Origin: a virus
Strand: one strand, 5' to 3'
Length of the DNA: 64,000 nt
Virus record (IMG/VR): IMGVR_UViG_3300036832_001149
Coordinates: 1 to 64,000 of that record
The translations under genes were made by a program, and so were the position numbers. How positions within the stretch are numbered: position 1 is the first letter of the stretch; every line of letters starts with the position of its first letter. The notes beneath the pieces were generated by a model. That model saw only the letters and a list, made by a program, of their open reading frames with translations, was not told the origin of the DNA and did not search any database. This document shows positions 16,792-24,207 of the stretch, piece after piece.

Positions 16792-17048
16792 TCCTCCGGT
16801 GCCTCTCCGGGACATTCGGTGTCCTGGTTGCCCCAGAACTTGTCGCAGAGGAAGCACACGACGATCGGCGGGACGGCCATGGTCGTGGCGTTCAGTGTCG
16901 TGTGGGTGGGCGGGTTCACGTAGTAGCCCACGTGGGTGAGCCACAGGTGCTGCTTGCGGCTTTCCGCCTCGGCTATCCGCCGCTCGAACTCTTCGTAGAT
17001 CGCATCGACGTCGAGCTTGATCACCCGATCGTCCGGTGTGTCGTTCAC
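16788..17048 (-). CDS. Hypothetical protein, tandem paralogue of the next gene upstream
   Basis: 86 aa, GTG start overlapping the previous TGA. A helical N-terminus precedes HLWLTHVGYYVNPPTH, then CFLCDKFW and ECPGE. The upstream neighbour (17045-17368) has the same order (HLWIATVCFHIPDPP, CYICEEPW, ACPGE), so they are tandem duplicates with three conserved Cys. Probably metal-binding; function unknown. Confidence 0.6.
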   Translation of the reverse strand: MNDTPDDRVIKLDVDAIYEEFERRIAEAESRKQHLWLTHVGYYVNPPTHTTLNATTMAVPPIVVCFLCDKFWGNQDTECPGEAPEE

Positions 17049-17368
17049 TCGCTGGCCTTCGGCCGTGGCTCACCCGGGCAGGCCCGGTAATTCATCTGCT
17101 CCTGCCAGGGCTCCTCGCAGATGTAGCAGCCGACCGCCGGGGAAAACGCCATCGAATCGGCGTCCAGGATCGCCCCGTCGTGCAGCGGCGGGTCGGGGAT
17201 GTGGAAGCAGACCGTGGCGATCCACAGGTGGGTGCGGTATTTGATCGCCTGGTTGTACCGCTGGTCGAACCGCTCCTGGGCGGCGACCTGTCGATCGCCG
17301 CTGATGTGCTGGCTGAACCCGAGCGACTGGAACCGGTGGGCCAGGACGTCCTCTTCGTTGGAGGTCAC
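17045..17368 (-). CDS. Hypothetical protein, tandem paralogue of 16788-17048
   Basis: 107 aa, GTG start in a GTGA overlap with the upstream gene. Its helical first half (ERFDQRYNQAIKYRT) is followed by HLWIATVCFHIPDPP, a variable segment, CYICEEPW and ACPGEP, aligning with the downstream neighbour. Function unknown. Confidence 0.6.
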   Translation of the reverse strand: MTSNEEDVLAHRFQSLGFSQHISGDRQVAAQERFDQRYNQAIKYRTHLWIATVCFHIPDPPLHDGAILDADSMAFSPAVGCYICEEPWQEQMNYRACPGEPRPKASE

Positions 17369-17871
17369 AGTGTCGCCTCGCCGTCCTCACCGGTCTTGAT
17401 GAGCCAGTCCAGACAGGCCACGACATCGGCGTGGGAGGTGCACTCGTTGAACAGCCCGATCCCGGTGTGACTGCAGTTCACGATGCACTCGTCGTCCTGG
17501 CAGCGCTCGGTCGTCAACGGGATGTGCGGGGAGTGCTCCTTGAATCCGTCCGCCGCCCGGTTGATCAGGTCGTACTCCTCCAGGCCCAATGCCTTCACGC
17601 CGATCCTGGCGTAGTCAGGGCTGGGCTCGTAGGGGAGTTCGTCCTCGCGGTGGACCGTGCTGATGTTCCATATGCCGTGCATGTTGCGAGTGGCAACAAG
17701 CAGGCCGGACAGGATAGCCGCATGTCCGGCGACGCAGGCCGGTGTGTTGCACAGGTTGTTCAGGCGGCTCCGGCTCCCGGCCATGGTTATCCAACTGCCC
17801 TGGTCGTGCCGCTCGGGCTCGAACAGGATGATGTCCCGCACCTGGCGGCACCGTTCGACGTTGATGGGCAT
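17365..17871 (-). CDS. Hypothetical protein of the 'CxxGHA' type
   Basis: 168 aa with CGAAAGGAAGTAAGCA before the ATG. The CNTPACVAGHAAILSG segment near residue 42 matches a pattern common in actinobacterial and phage proteins of unknown function ('C.T.aCiAGhA'). A second Cys cluster (CQDDECIVNCSH) and a C-terminal helix (DVVACLDWLIK) follow. Function unknown. Confidence 0.6.
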   Translation of the reverse strand: MPINVERCRQVRDIILFEPERHDQGSWITMAGSRSRLNNLCNTPACVAGHAAILSGLLVATRNMHGIWNISTVHREDELPYEPSPDYARIGVKALGLEEYDLINRAADGFKEHSPHIPLTTERCQDDECIVNCSHTGIGLFNECTSHADVVACLDWLIKTGEDGEATL

Positions 17872-17921
17872 TGCTTACTTCCTTTCGTCGGGGTTGATGA
17901 CGCTGTGCACTGTCGTGTCGA

Positions 17922-18602
17922 TCACGGCGTCGCATCCATCAGTGCGCGTAGCGCTTCGTAGAGACGACCGGCGTTCGTGGCTGAGGCTCGGGCCGGAACG
18001 ATCTCGATCTCCACCTTGTCGGTGTCACGGAAACGGGTGATCCGGTATTCGATCCCGGCCCGGTCGACTGCGACCACACCACGGAGTTCACGGGCATCTG
18101 GTCTGTCACGAAACGATCCGTGAAGATCGTCGGGATTTTCCCCTTTGTTGAGTTCGATCCCGTACCCCTCGGTCGAGAGCACCCAGGCGGCCCGGTCCCA
18201 GGTCAGGTCGCCGTTGGGCATGACCATGGACAGCATCATCTGTTGTGGATTGACCTTCTCCTCTCCGGTGGGTAGGTCGTTGTGACGGCCGAGCATCGTT
18301 TCGGCTACGAGGTTCAGGGCCTGGGCGAGCGACTTCCCGCCATAGCGGGAAGCTAGGGGCGGCAGGGGGAAAAGCTGCACGTTGTACTTGACCGCGTCCA
18401 AGCCGAGTTGGGTGAGTTGTTCGGCCACATCGGTCGGTGGCAGGTCGCGGTAGATCAGCCACAGCGTCGGATACTCGTCCCAGCCCACGTCGTTGATGCT
18501 CTCCTCGATCTGGAGCATCGTGACGGCCAGGGTGGCGGCGGTCGAGTCGCCGGTCTCCTCCAGGTACTTCACTACATCAGGGTGCATTTCTTCTGATTCC
18601 AC
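17922..18602 (-). CDS. Hypothetical protein
   Basis: 226 aa from a GTG at 18602, 10 nt after AGGAG; an ATG 18 nt downstream is an alternative. Mostly helical with a possible beta C-terminal domain (VVAVDRAGIEYRITRF, KVEIEIVPAR). First gene of the long operon to 11863, just after a terminator; no clear promoter of the TAGTGTGG class precedes it. Function unknown. Confidence 0.6.
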   Translation of the reverse strand: MESEEMHPDVVKYLEETGDSTAATLAVTMLQIEESINDVGWDEYPTLWLIYRDLPPTDVAEQLTQLGLDAVKYNVQLFPLPPLASRYGGKSLAQALNLVAETMLGRHNDLPTGEEKVNPQQMMLSMVMPNGDLTWDRAAWVLSTEGYGIELNKGENPDDLHGSFRDRPDARELRGVVAVDRAGIEYRITRFRDTDKVEIEIVPARASATNAGRLYEALRALMDATP

Positions 18603-18642
18603 GAGATGTGCTCTCCTCATTCTGGTGGGGTGGGGAAACGAC

Positions 18643-18670
18643 AAAAGGGGCCACCGGTGTGGTGGCCCCT
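18643..18670 (-). terminator. Leftward terminator
   Basis: GGGGCCACC/GGTGGCCCC stem followed by TTTTG in leftward reading, 9 nt after the stop of the gene at 18679-18891. Confidence 0.8.
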
Positions 18671-18678
18671 TCGGGGTG

Positions 18679-18891
18679 TCAGGCTGTGATGTACATCCAG
18701 GATTCGAGCAACTCCATGATCTGACTGGTGGTCATCCGCTCGGAATTGTCGAGGTAGAAGGCTCTCACGGCATCGTTTCCGTGCCGCTTGGCCTCCTCCA
18801 GACGTTCAGCCTGGCGATCGGACATCTCGATCGCAACATCGAGGAGGACTTGGATGTCCTCCCTGGGGCGATCGTCCTTCTTCTGATCCAT
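18679..18891 (-). CDS. Small helical protein in its own cassette
   Basis: 70 aa from the ATG at 18891 with AAGGAGAACATCCAG upstream. Highly charged and helical (DRPREDIQVLLDVAIEMSDRQ). It has its own promoter, leader hairpin and terminator and is therefore transcribed alone. Function unknown. Confidence 0.6.
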   Translation of the reverse strand: MDQKKDDRPREDIQVLLDVAIEMSDRQAERLEEAKRHGNDAVRAFYLDNSERMTTSQIMELLESWMYITA

Positions 18892-18915
18892 CTGGATGTT
18901 CTCCTTGTGGCATGA

Positions 18916-18976
18916 GGCCCCCTCCCCTGTGGACGGGGCCATGTACTACTATACACCACTAGGATGCTATCTGCAA
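18916..18976 (-). promoter_or_regulatory. Leftward promoter with leader hairpin
   Basis: In leftward reading: -35 TTGCAG (18976-18971), 17-nt spacer ending in CTAGTGGTG, -10 TATAGT (18953-18948). The leader then forms a GGCCCC/GGGGCC hairpin (18940-18916) upstream of the ribosome site. A variant of the shared leftward promoter family. Confidence 0.65.
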
Positions 18977-18990
18977 TAACTGGCTCCTGG

Positions 18991-19578
18991 TCATATATGG
19001 TAATCAACGATGGTCAGCATGGCCTGGTCGGGTAGCCCTTCCAGGAAGTTCTGGTACCAGTCCTCCCAGGCCAGTTGATCCGATTCATCATCGGAGGACT
19101 GGCCGAACCAGCCCAGGCGACCAACCTCATGCCAGATGCCCTCGGCCAGCACGGCGTGGGTGCGCAGTGTTCGCATGGTGTCCCGGTCGATGTCGCCCTT
19201 GCGGGCCCGGTCCACGACGAGCGCACCTTTGGCTCCAGGCTGCTTGAGCAGCAGCAGGCCCGGCCAACGTCCGCCCACCTGATACCAGTCCCACTTGGAC
19301 CTCGGGTTGGCGGTCGACCAGGAGAACAGACCGTAGTCATCAGCGCCATATTCGTCATTGCCGTAGTGAGTGTTCAACCAGGCCGCTACCGCAACCGGGT
19401 CCAACAGATCGACGGTGGATTCGCCATTTTCGACGGCTTTGGCCACCACGGAGACCGGGTATACGGACGGGTCCAGGCCCGGCCGCTCCTTATAGGGTGT
19501 AAACAGAATATTTTCGTTATAAGGGGCCATCTGACCGTCGACATCGTCGCCAACGACCAGCACAGTTGCATGACTCAT
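18991..19578 (-). CDS. Conserved-type hypothetical protein
   Basis: 195 aa from the ATG at 19578 (AAAGAGAATCG upstream). MSHATVLVVGDDVDGQMAPY and the central NPRSKWDWYQVGGRWPGLL match a pattern I know from many actinophage proteins of unknown function (N-terminal phosphoesterase-like strand, later 'NP.skWDWy.vGGRW'). Last gene of the 21452-18991 operon. Function unknown. Confidence 0.65.
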   Translation of the reverse strand: MSHATVLVVGDDVDGQMAPYNENILFTPYKERPGLDPSVYPVSVVAKAVENGESTVDLLDPVAVAAWLNTHYGNDEYGADDYGLFSWSTANPRSKWDWYQVGGRWPGLLLLKQPGAKGALVVDRARKGDIDRDTMRTLRTHAVLAEGIWHEVGRLGWFGQSSDDESDQLAWEDWYQNFLEGLPDQAMLTIVDYHI

Positions 19579-19799
19579 GATTCGATTCTCTTTCGTTGGT
19601 GGGATGGTGATTCGTGCCGCATGATCCGACAAGTACGACAGGTGGGCTGGTCGTCCTCGGTGGTGAACCGGCCCAGGTAGATGTTGACCGGTCGCCCGCA
19701 GAGCGTCTGGCCCGAGGGACCGATGCCGGGCAGATCGAGCACCGCGTGCAGTTGGCCGCCGCCCCGTCCGCTGAAGTAGAACCACTCCAGGTCAGACAT
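19575..19799 (-). CDS. Small Cys-rich protein
   Basis: 74 aa; start overlaps the upstream gene and its stop overlaps the next start. LCGRPV near residue 33 and CRTCR near 54 fit a zinc site; this 'H.v......C.G......C..C' plan is widespread in actinobacterial small proteins. Function unknown. Confidence 0.6.
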   Translation of the reverse strand: MSDLEWFYFSGRGGGQLHAVLDLPGIGPSGQTLCGRPVNIYLGRFTTEDDQPTCRTCRIMRHESPSHQRKRIES

Positions 19800-20229
19800 C
19801 GTCCTGGCCGTCCTTCAGGAGCATCAGCGGTGTCGCCCGTTCCAGGGCCAAGGCCGCCCGCACCAGGGCCACCGCCACCCGGTGCCCCTCCACCGCCTCG
19901 TCCTCGGTGGCGTAGCGCCACATGTTCTCATCCAGCGCACCGCCGAAGATCATCGTCTCGAAGATGATCGGCGGACCGATCCGGGCGTAGTTCATGTCCA
20001 TGCCGATCCAGACCGTGGAGATCCGTACCTCGTCCTCGCTGCCCAGGCCCAGGATCGTCTCGGCGACCCGCATATAGCCGCGCGGGTAGTCCGGTCTGTC
20101 CTCCCGCCGTTTGGCCCAGCACATCAGGCACAGCGTCTTGCCCTGCCGGTCGTAGTACATCGGCAGGTACGACGGTCCGGCGGAGTCATCGTGCCCGCAG
20201 TCCCGCCAGAAGCCGTTCTGGTCGGTCAT
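19792..20229 (-). CDS. Hypothetical protein with Cys/His site
   Basis: 145 aa from the ATG at 20229 (ATGA overlap with the upstream gene). CGHDDS near residue 10 and CLMCW near 35 could bind zinc. The C-terminal half contains RYATEDEAVEGHRVAVALVR, a 'Y.tedeA..gH...v' pattern common in phage proteins of unknown function. Confidence 0.6.
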   Translation of the reverse strand: MTDQNGFWRDCGHDDSAGPSYLPMYYDRQGKTLCLMCWAKRREDRPDYPRGYMRVAETILGLGSEDEVRISTVWIGMDMNYARIGPPIIFETMIFGGALDENMWRYATEDEAVEGHRVAVALVRAALALERATPLMLLKDGQDDV

Positions 20230-20657
20230 GGCTCCCGCTCTACCTCCTCGTCGTCGGACGGGTCCCAGGGTGAGAACAGCGCGTCCCGCGTGCTGTCCCG
20301 GTTCGCCCAGGCGTAGGTCGGGCACGGCCACGCCCAGCCGCACTCGTTGCAGTCACCGGTCGTGCCGCCGTGCTCGTCGACCTGCTTGGCGTGCATCTCG
20401 GCAATGCGCTGCATCCGTTGTTCCACGCCGCTCGTCACGCTTTCCTTCCCGTCGGCATGGTCGGCGGCGATGGTCAGCACGGCCGCCAGTCGGCGGGCCC
20501 CGGCCGGGGTCAGCACGATGAGTTCTTCGGGTCGGGCCGGGTAGATCGTCACGGTCCGGTACCGGCTGGACGTGCCGTCCGCCCCGATGTCGCAGCCGAT
20601 GCCGGTATGGAAGGTGCGGACCCCGTCGTAGTCGGAGTACTCCACGTCGTCGGTCAT
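20226..20657 (-). CDS. Protein with CxxCxxxWPCP motif
   Basis: 143 aa from the ATG at 20657, overlapping the previous stop. A beta N-terminal half (YRTVTIYPARPEELIVL) is followed by a helix and CNECGWAWPCPTY near residue 110, the same signature as in 14683-14931. Acidic tail. Function unknown. Confidence 0.6.
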   Translation of the reverse strand: MTDDVEYSDYDGVRTFHTGIGCDIGADGTSSRYRTVTIYPARPEELIVLTPAGARRLAAVLTIAADHADGKESVTSGVEQRMQRIAEMHAKQVDEHGGTTGDCNECGWAWPCPTYAWANRDSTRDALFSPWDPSDDEEVEREP

Positions 20658-20914
20658 TTCCCGACCCTTTCCAGCCACTCACGCAGTGCCGCTGCCACGT
20701 CCGCGCGACTTGCTTGGCCACCGTTCATCAGCAGGCCGATGACCAGGGCACCCATCCCGTCGACCAATATGGTCATGTCACCGGCGGCGTCCACCTGGTC
20801 CCAGACCTGCTGGCGCAGCACGTCGTCGCGGGTCACCCCGGACAGGGTGTAGCTCAGGGCCAGCCGTATGCAGGCGTTGCTGTAGTCGTCGTCCGATCCC
20901 CATCGCGCGCTCAT
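20654..20914 (-). CDS. Small helical protein
   Basis: 86 aa in ATGA overlap with its neighbours. Helical with a hydrophobic centre (MTILVDGMGALVIGLLM). No motif recognised. Confidence 0.55.
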   Translation of the reverse strand: MSARWGSDDDYSNACIRLALSYTLSGVTRDDVLRQQVWDQVDAAGDMTILVDGMGALVIGLLMNGGQASRADVAAALREWLERVGK

Positions 20915-21183
20915 TGCTCGGCCTTTACAGGACCGGTCCAGTCATGGCACGCCCCGCAGTAGCGTTCCTTGATGTCGTTCTCGTTGTACGACCTGCGTCC
21001 GCAGCGGGGGCAGGTGAACCACCACTCGACAAGTGGCTTCAGGTCCTGACCCTGGGCCCCCCAGCACCACTCGCACGCGGCACAGGACAACTCCGGCCCG
21101 CTGCCGATGTCATAGGGCTCCCGCACCGCCACCACGCCGCAGCTTGGGCAGGTCGTGGGTAATCGCCTCGGCTCGGTCATCAC
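20911..21183 (-). CDS. Zinc-ribbon protein
   Basis: 90 aa (or 89 from the second ATG at 21180). Four CxxC pairs: CPSC, CAACEWC, CPRCG and CGAC, giving two likely zinc ribbons. Function unknown; small double zinc ribbons often bind nucleic acids or RNA polymerase parts. Confidence 0.6.
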   Translation of the reverse strand: MMTEPRRLPTTCPSCGVVAVREPYDIGSGPELSCAACEWCWGAQGQDLKPLVEWWFTCPRCGRRSYNENDIKERYCGACHDWTGPVKAEQ

Positions 21184-21452
21184 TCGGCCCCGCTGACGTC
21201 ATCGGGGATGGCGATGAGTTCCAGCTTCAGCCCCATGGCCTGGAACATCGCCACCAGGTGGCCGAACAGTTCACCGAGGGCCTCCTTGGGGTCGTCGTAG
21301 CCGTGCAGGACGATCCCGCCCGTCACGTCGTCGGACAGGAACACGATGCACTTGTCCTTCTCCTGGCTCTCCGGATGAGCGTCGAAGGTGTCGGTCATCG
21401 CATCGCAGATGCGGGTCAGGCGGTCCATCGGTTGGGAGGATTTCTTTACCAT
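21180..21452 (-). CDS. Hypothetical protein
   Basis: 90 aa from the ATG at 21452, because GGAGAACCCG precedes it rather than the ATG 12 nt upstream. An alpha/beta pattern (CIVFLSDDVTGGIVLHGY, GELFGHLVAMFQAMG). First gene of the operon to 18991; between it and the terminator upstream is an inverted repeat TTGGT-CGGAA-ACCAA (21467-21481). Function unknown. Confidence 0.55.
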   Translation of the reverse strand: MVKKSSQPMDRLTRICDAMTDTFDAHPESQEKDKCIVFLSDDVTGGIVLHGYDDPKEALGELFGHLVAMFQAMGLKLELIAIPDDVSGAE

Positions 21453-21478
21453 CGGGTTCTCCATTCTTGGTCGGAAAC

Positions 21479-21508
21479 CAAAAAAGGGCCGCCTGGGCAG
21501 GCGGCCCC
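21479..21508 (-). terminator. Leftward terminator
   Basis: GGGCCGCC/GGCGGCCC stem followed by TTTTTT in leftward reading; ends the single-gene unit 21735-21523. Confidence 0.9.
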
Positions 21509-21522
21509 TTCGGGGTCGGTGG

Positions 21523-21735
21523 TCAGTCAGACGTGCCGGGTCGGTTGACCTTGATGATGGGCCGGGATGGCTCTATCACCCGGGTTGTCATCTGCCTCCG
21601 GAGGAGGTCCAGGATCTCGTCGCTCTTGGCTTCCAAGAGTTCGATCTTGATCTCCAGGGCCCGGATGGCGGCGCTGGTTTCACGCAGCCGCACCAGGCTG
21701 ATGGCCAGCAACCGGCTCTCTTCCGATTCTGTCAT
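21523..21735 (-). CDS. Short coiled-coil protein in its own cassette
   Basis: 70 aa with CACAGGAGAACAC before the ATG. Residues 5-48 are a heptad-like amphipathic helix (LVRLRETSAAIRALEIKIEL), followed by a basic tail. Own promoter, leader hairpin and terminator. Function unknown. Confidence 0.6.
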   Translation of the reverse strand: MTESEESRLLAISLVRLRETSAAIRALEIKIELLEAKSDEILDLLRRQMTTRVIEPSRPIIKVNRPGTSD

Positions 21736-21753
21736 GTGTTCTCCTGTGGGTAT

Positions 21754-21817
21754 GGCTCCCCCACCCCTGTGGCGGGGGTAGCTCGGCTAGTCTACCACAC
21801 TATTACATCTGCCGTAA
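21754..21817 (-). promoter_or_regulatory. Leftward promoter with leader hairpin
   Basis: Leftward: -35 TTACGG (21817-21812), 17-nt spacer CAGATGTAATAGTGTGG, -10 TAGACT (21794-21789). A GC-rich hairpin (21783-21754; CCCCC/GGGGG) follows in the leader. The spacer is almost identical to that of the promoter at 44863-44891. Confidence 0.75.
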
Positions 21818-21879
21818 CCAGGCCGCTATCTTCGCCGGATGCGGACACGTGCGGGGACACGGTGGGAAGACTTGAGGCT

Positions 21880-22065
21880 ATGAGCACCGTGCGCAGGACG
21901 ACGATCCTGATCCTGCTCGGTGTCGCCGTGCTCGTCCTGGCGATCTTGATCCTGATCCGGAATCGCTCGCTGGACACCGATCTGCTGGCCGTCATCGGCG
22001 TGCTCGGGGGCGTGGCCATCGTGGTGGTGTCCCTGCCGACGACGAAGGACAAGGATGACGATTGA
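21880..22065 (+). CDS. Two-pass membrane protein, holin candidate
   Basis: 61 aa on the + strand inside a leftward block. TTGAGGCT precedes the ATG at 21880. Two hydrophobic segments (TTILILLGVAVLVLAILILI and LLAVIGVLGGVAIVVVSL) with a short polar loop and a charged tail (KDKDDD) fit a class II holin. It converges on the endolysin gene 95 nt further on and is coupled (TTGA) to a second membrane peptide. Holin role is inferred from topology and position. Confidence 0.55.
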   Translation: MSTVRRTTILILLGVAVLVLAILILIRNRSLDTDLLAVIGVLGGVAIVVVSLPTTKDKDDD

Positions 22066-22157
22066 GCCGGGGTGACTGCTGGCTGCGGCTGTTCCTGCTG
22101 GTCGGGGCGCTGCTCGTCCTGGAGGTGCTCGTCTGGTGGTGGTGGTACGTCGGCTGA
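22062..22157 (+). CDS. Tiny membrane peptide coupled to holin candidate
   Basis: 31 aa from a TTG at 22062 overlapping the previous TGA. One hydrophobic segment (LRLFLLVGALLVLEVLV) runs into WWWWYVG. The gene ends 3 nt before the endolysin stop on the other strand. Start codon is weak, so existence is moderately supported; if real it would be an antiholin or holin partner. Confidence 0.4.
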   Translation: MSRGDCWLRLFLLVGALLVLEVLVWWWWYVG

Positions 22158-22160
22158 GCC

Positions 22161-23264
22161 CTACCAGGTGAACAGGTGCTGCCAGTCGTCGTTCCAGATC
22201 TCGCCGTAGCGGCTGGTGGTGGCCGCGTAGCGGTCCCGCTGCCACCGGGAGACGCCGTCGGCGGTCGGCTGCTCGAACAGCCCGTCGGCGAACCCGGCGT
22301 CGTAGCCCAGTTCGTTGATGCGGTCCTGGATGGCCTTCACGTCGGGCTGCTCGTTGGCGTTGAAACCGCCGTGCGACTCGTTCGGGCCGGTGATCAGGCC
22401 GAAGTACTCGCTGGTGGGCATGTAGCTCGGCCAGGGTCGGCGTAGCTGGCCACCACCGGGCGGCTGCGGGGCCGGGGTCGAGCCGCCGCCCCCGAACAGC
22501 GCGGACCAGTCGTCCGGGTGGATCAGGCCGGTCTGGGGCCGTCCGGTGGCGGCCTGCCAGCGCACCACCCCGTCGACCGTCTGCTGCTCGTACAGCCCGT
22601 CCACGTAGCCCGCGTTGAAGCCCAGGTCGTTGATCTTGTTCTGGATCTGGGTGACCCCGTTGCGCACGACGTCGTCGTCGTACTCATACGCCCCGGAGTG
22701 CTGCTCGTTCGGCCCGGTGACGATGCCGTACCAGTGCCCGGGCGGCAGGGACCAGACCCCGGGCGCGGGCATCGGGACCGGGGGAGCGCTGCCGCCCCCG
22801 GCGTTGATGACGTCGGCGATGGTGGCCAGCCGGTTGGTGTCGTTGGCGTAGGCCCGATAGAAGGAAAGGTGCACATGCCACAAATGGGACGAATCCCATT
22901 CGCCGTTGCCCTCGTGGCCGTTGGACAGGTCGTAGCTCTTGGTCACGCTGCCGTTGGTGGTCCCGCCGAACTCGCGCAGCCCGGATAGCCGGGAGTCGCC
23001 CGCCTTGGCTGCATCGAGCAGCCGCTGGGTCACCAGCTTCATGTCCCCGGAGTTGAAGGACACGTCCAGGGCCGAGGCGGCCTGGCCGTCGCCCTGCTTG
23101 TCCAGGGCGAGTTGGCGGGAGTAGTCGTTGGAGGGCAGCACGTCCCGGCAGCGGTGGTAGCCGTAGGTGTGGGCCGAGTCGCCGATGATGCCGGACATCT
23201 GCTTGCTGCCGATGGTGATGCGGTTGTACACGTTCTGAATCGCAGCGGGAGCGTATTCGGTCAT
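22161..23264 (-). CDS. Endolysin: M15-type peptidase with two C-terminal peptidoglycan-binding repeats
   Basis: 367 aa. The N-terminal part (about 20-135) has the pattern of D-Ala-D-Ala carboxypeptidase/M15 family enzymes in actinophage lysins: HTYGYHRCRD, SALDVSF and SSHLWHVHLSFYR (zinc ligands expected among these His/Asp). A Pro-rich linker leads to two homologous repeats, each with (Y/F)G(I/L)(V/I)TGPNExHxG, an internal DGLxEQxTxDGVxRWQ and DDWxxLF (about 170-255 and 285-367), typical of cell-wall binding modules. Function: cleaves peptide cross-bridges of host peptidoglycan at lysis. No signal peptide is visible, so release would need a holin. Confidence 0.88.
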   Translation of the reverse strand: MTEYAPAAIQNVYNRITIGSKQMSGIIGDSAHTYGYHRCRDVLPSNDYSRQLALDKQGDGQAASALDVSFNSGDMKLVTQRLLDAAKAGDSRLSGLREFGGTTNGSVTKSYDLSNGHEGNGEWDSSHLWHVHLSFYRAYANDTNRLATIADVINAGGGSAPPVPMPAPGVWSLPPGHWYGIVTGPNEQHSGAYEYDDDVVRNGVTQIQNKINDLGFNAGYVDGLYEQQTVDGVVRWQAATGRPQTGLIHPDDWSALFGGGGSTPAPQPPGGGQLRRPWPSYMPTSEYFGLITGPNESHGGFNANEQPDVKAIQDRINELGYDAGFADGLFEQPTADGVSRWQRDRYAATTSRYGEIWNDDWQHLFTW

Positions 23265-23300
23265 GCTCGCAGGCTAAACCCGAATGAGGTCCGGACATAG

Positions 23301-23338
23301 GAAAGCCCCGCCTCCCGGGCTGGGATGGCGGGGCTTTC
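23301..23338 (-). terminator. Terminator (effective in both directions by symmetry)
   Basis: GAAAGCCCCGCC/GGCGGGGCTTTC, a 12-bp perfect stem, 6 nt after the stop of the gene at 23345-23692. TTTCC follows in leftward reading. Confidence 0.85.
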
Positions 23339-23344
23339 GGGTCC

Positions 23345-23692
23345 CTAGTTGATCGTCTGCCACGAGTTTCCGTCGGACGACACCAGCACCTTGTGCTCGG
23401 CGGCGGGGTAGGAGCCGACGGTGACCTGGCACTCGAAGTAGTGGGCGTTCTCGTGGATGCAGTTGGCCGAGACGGTGGAGCCGTCGGTCACCTTGTCCTG
23501 GTAGCTCTGCTCGACCGACGTGGAGAGGGTTGCCTCGTCCATGTAGGTGGCGGATGAGCCGCTGTCGCCGCTGCTGTCGTTGTTGCTGTGCTCGCCGATG
23601 GCGATGACCACAACGGCCAGGATCAGCGCGATCCAGATCTTCCGGTGGCTCTTCTTCTTGGCCGGGGCCGGAGGGGTGGCGTCTTCGAACAT
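23345..23692 (-). CDS. Membrane-anchored exported protein (DUF4333-like pattern)
   Basis: 115 aa from the ATG at 23692 with AAGGAGAACAAC upstream. Basic cytoplasmic start (PAPAKKKSHRK), one TM segment (IWIALILAVVVIAIG), a Ser/Asp/Gly linker and a small domain with two Cys (SANCIHENAHYFECQVTV), like the small extracytoplasmic domains (DUF4333 type) of actinobacteria. Own promoter and terminator. A moron-like superinfection or envelope function is a hypothesis. Confidence 0.6.
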   Translation of the reverse strand: MFEDATPPAPAKKKSHRKIWIALILAVVVIAIGEHSNNDSSGDSGSSATYMDEATLSTSVEQSYQDKVTDGSTVSANCIHENAHYFECQVTVGSYPAAEHKVLVSSDGNSWQTIN

Positions 23693-23714
23693 GTTGTTCT
23701 CCTTGGGGTAGTCG

Positions 23715-23776
23715 GGCAGGTATCTCCTGCCTTTCACTATTACCCAGTATACCACATGATTAATTAACGGGCATAA
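23715..23776 (-). promoter_or_regulatory. Leftward promoter with leader hairpin
   Basis: Leftward: -10 TATACT (23751-23746) preceded by CATGTGG; a TTATGC -35 candidate lies 19 nt upstream. The leader forms GGCAGG-AGATA-CCTGCC (23731-23715). The same AGATA loop occurs in the leader of the next promoter (24136-24152). Confidence 0.65.
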
Positions 23777-23813
23777 GGAAAGCCCCACCGCTCAATTGAT
23801 TGCGGTGGGGCTC
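23776..23813 (-). terminator. Leftward terminator
   Basis: AGCCCCACCGC/GCGGTGGGGCT stem with TTTCCTTATG in leftward reading; ends the unit 24112-23840. Confidence 0.8.
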
Positions 23814-23839
23814 TCGGCTAGCGGTGGATCGGGATCGAC

Positions 23840-24112
23840 CTAGTCGTTGATGGCCTGCCAGGCGGCACCGAGGGCGGTAACGGCTCCCAGCGGCGGGTAG
23901 ATCGCGGTGGCGGCTGCGGTGGCCAGGACCCGGCGGGTGTTCCGCTTGAAGCGGGGGGTAACCCGCAACAGGGCCTGGTCGTCGTCGCCATCCAAGCTCA
24001 CGAACTTGCGGCTGGGGCGCTTCGGCGTCTCGGTCGCCGTGGCCTGGGTCGGTTCCGTCTCCGGAACCTCGGCCTCGACAGCGACGGTGGTCTTCTCGTT
24101 CTTCTCGCTCAT
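23840..24112 (-). CDS. Small protein with hydrophobic C-terminus in its own cassette
   Basis: 90 aa from the ATG at 24112 (AAAGAGAACACA upstream; the open frame continues upstream without support). The acidic/Thr-rich N-terminal half (VAVEAEVPETEPTQA) precedes a basic stretch (RFKRNTRR) and a C-terminal hydrophobic segment (VLATAAATAIYPPLGAVTAL). It could insert its C-terminus in the membrane. Function unknown. Confidence 0.55.
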   Translation of the reverse strand: MSEKNEKTTVAVEAEVPETEPTQATATETPKRPSRKFVSLDGDDDQALLRVTPRFKRNTRRVLATAAATAIYPPLGAVTALGAAWQAIND

Positions 24113-24135
24113 TGTGTTCTCTTTTCTCTGGGGTG

Positions 24136-24193
24136 GGGAGCTATCTGCTCCCTCACTGACTCCACTATAACACACTATGATTTCTGTTGTCAA
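24136..24193 (-). promoter_or_regulatory. Strong leftward promoter with leader hairpin
   Basis: Leftward: consensus -35 TTGACA (24193-24188), 18-nt spacer ending ATCATAGTGTGT, -10 TATAGT (24169-24164). The leader folds GGGAGC-AGATA-GCTCCC (24152-24136). Best match to consensus among the shared leftward promoters. Confidence 0.8.
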
Positions 24194-24207
24194 GGTGAAA
24201 CGTGGAA

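Noticed and set aside
22161-23264. Prophage integration or host flank near the lysis genes
   Set aside because: No integrase, att-like direct repeat or host housekeeping gene was found anywhere in the window.
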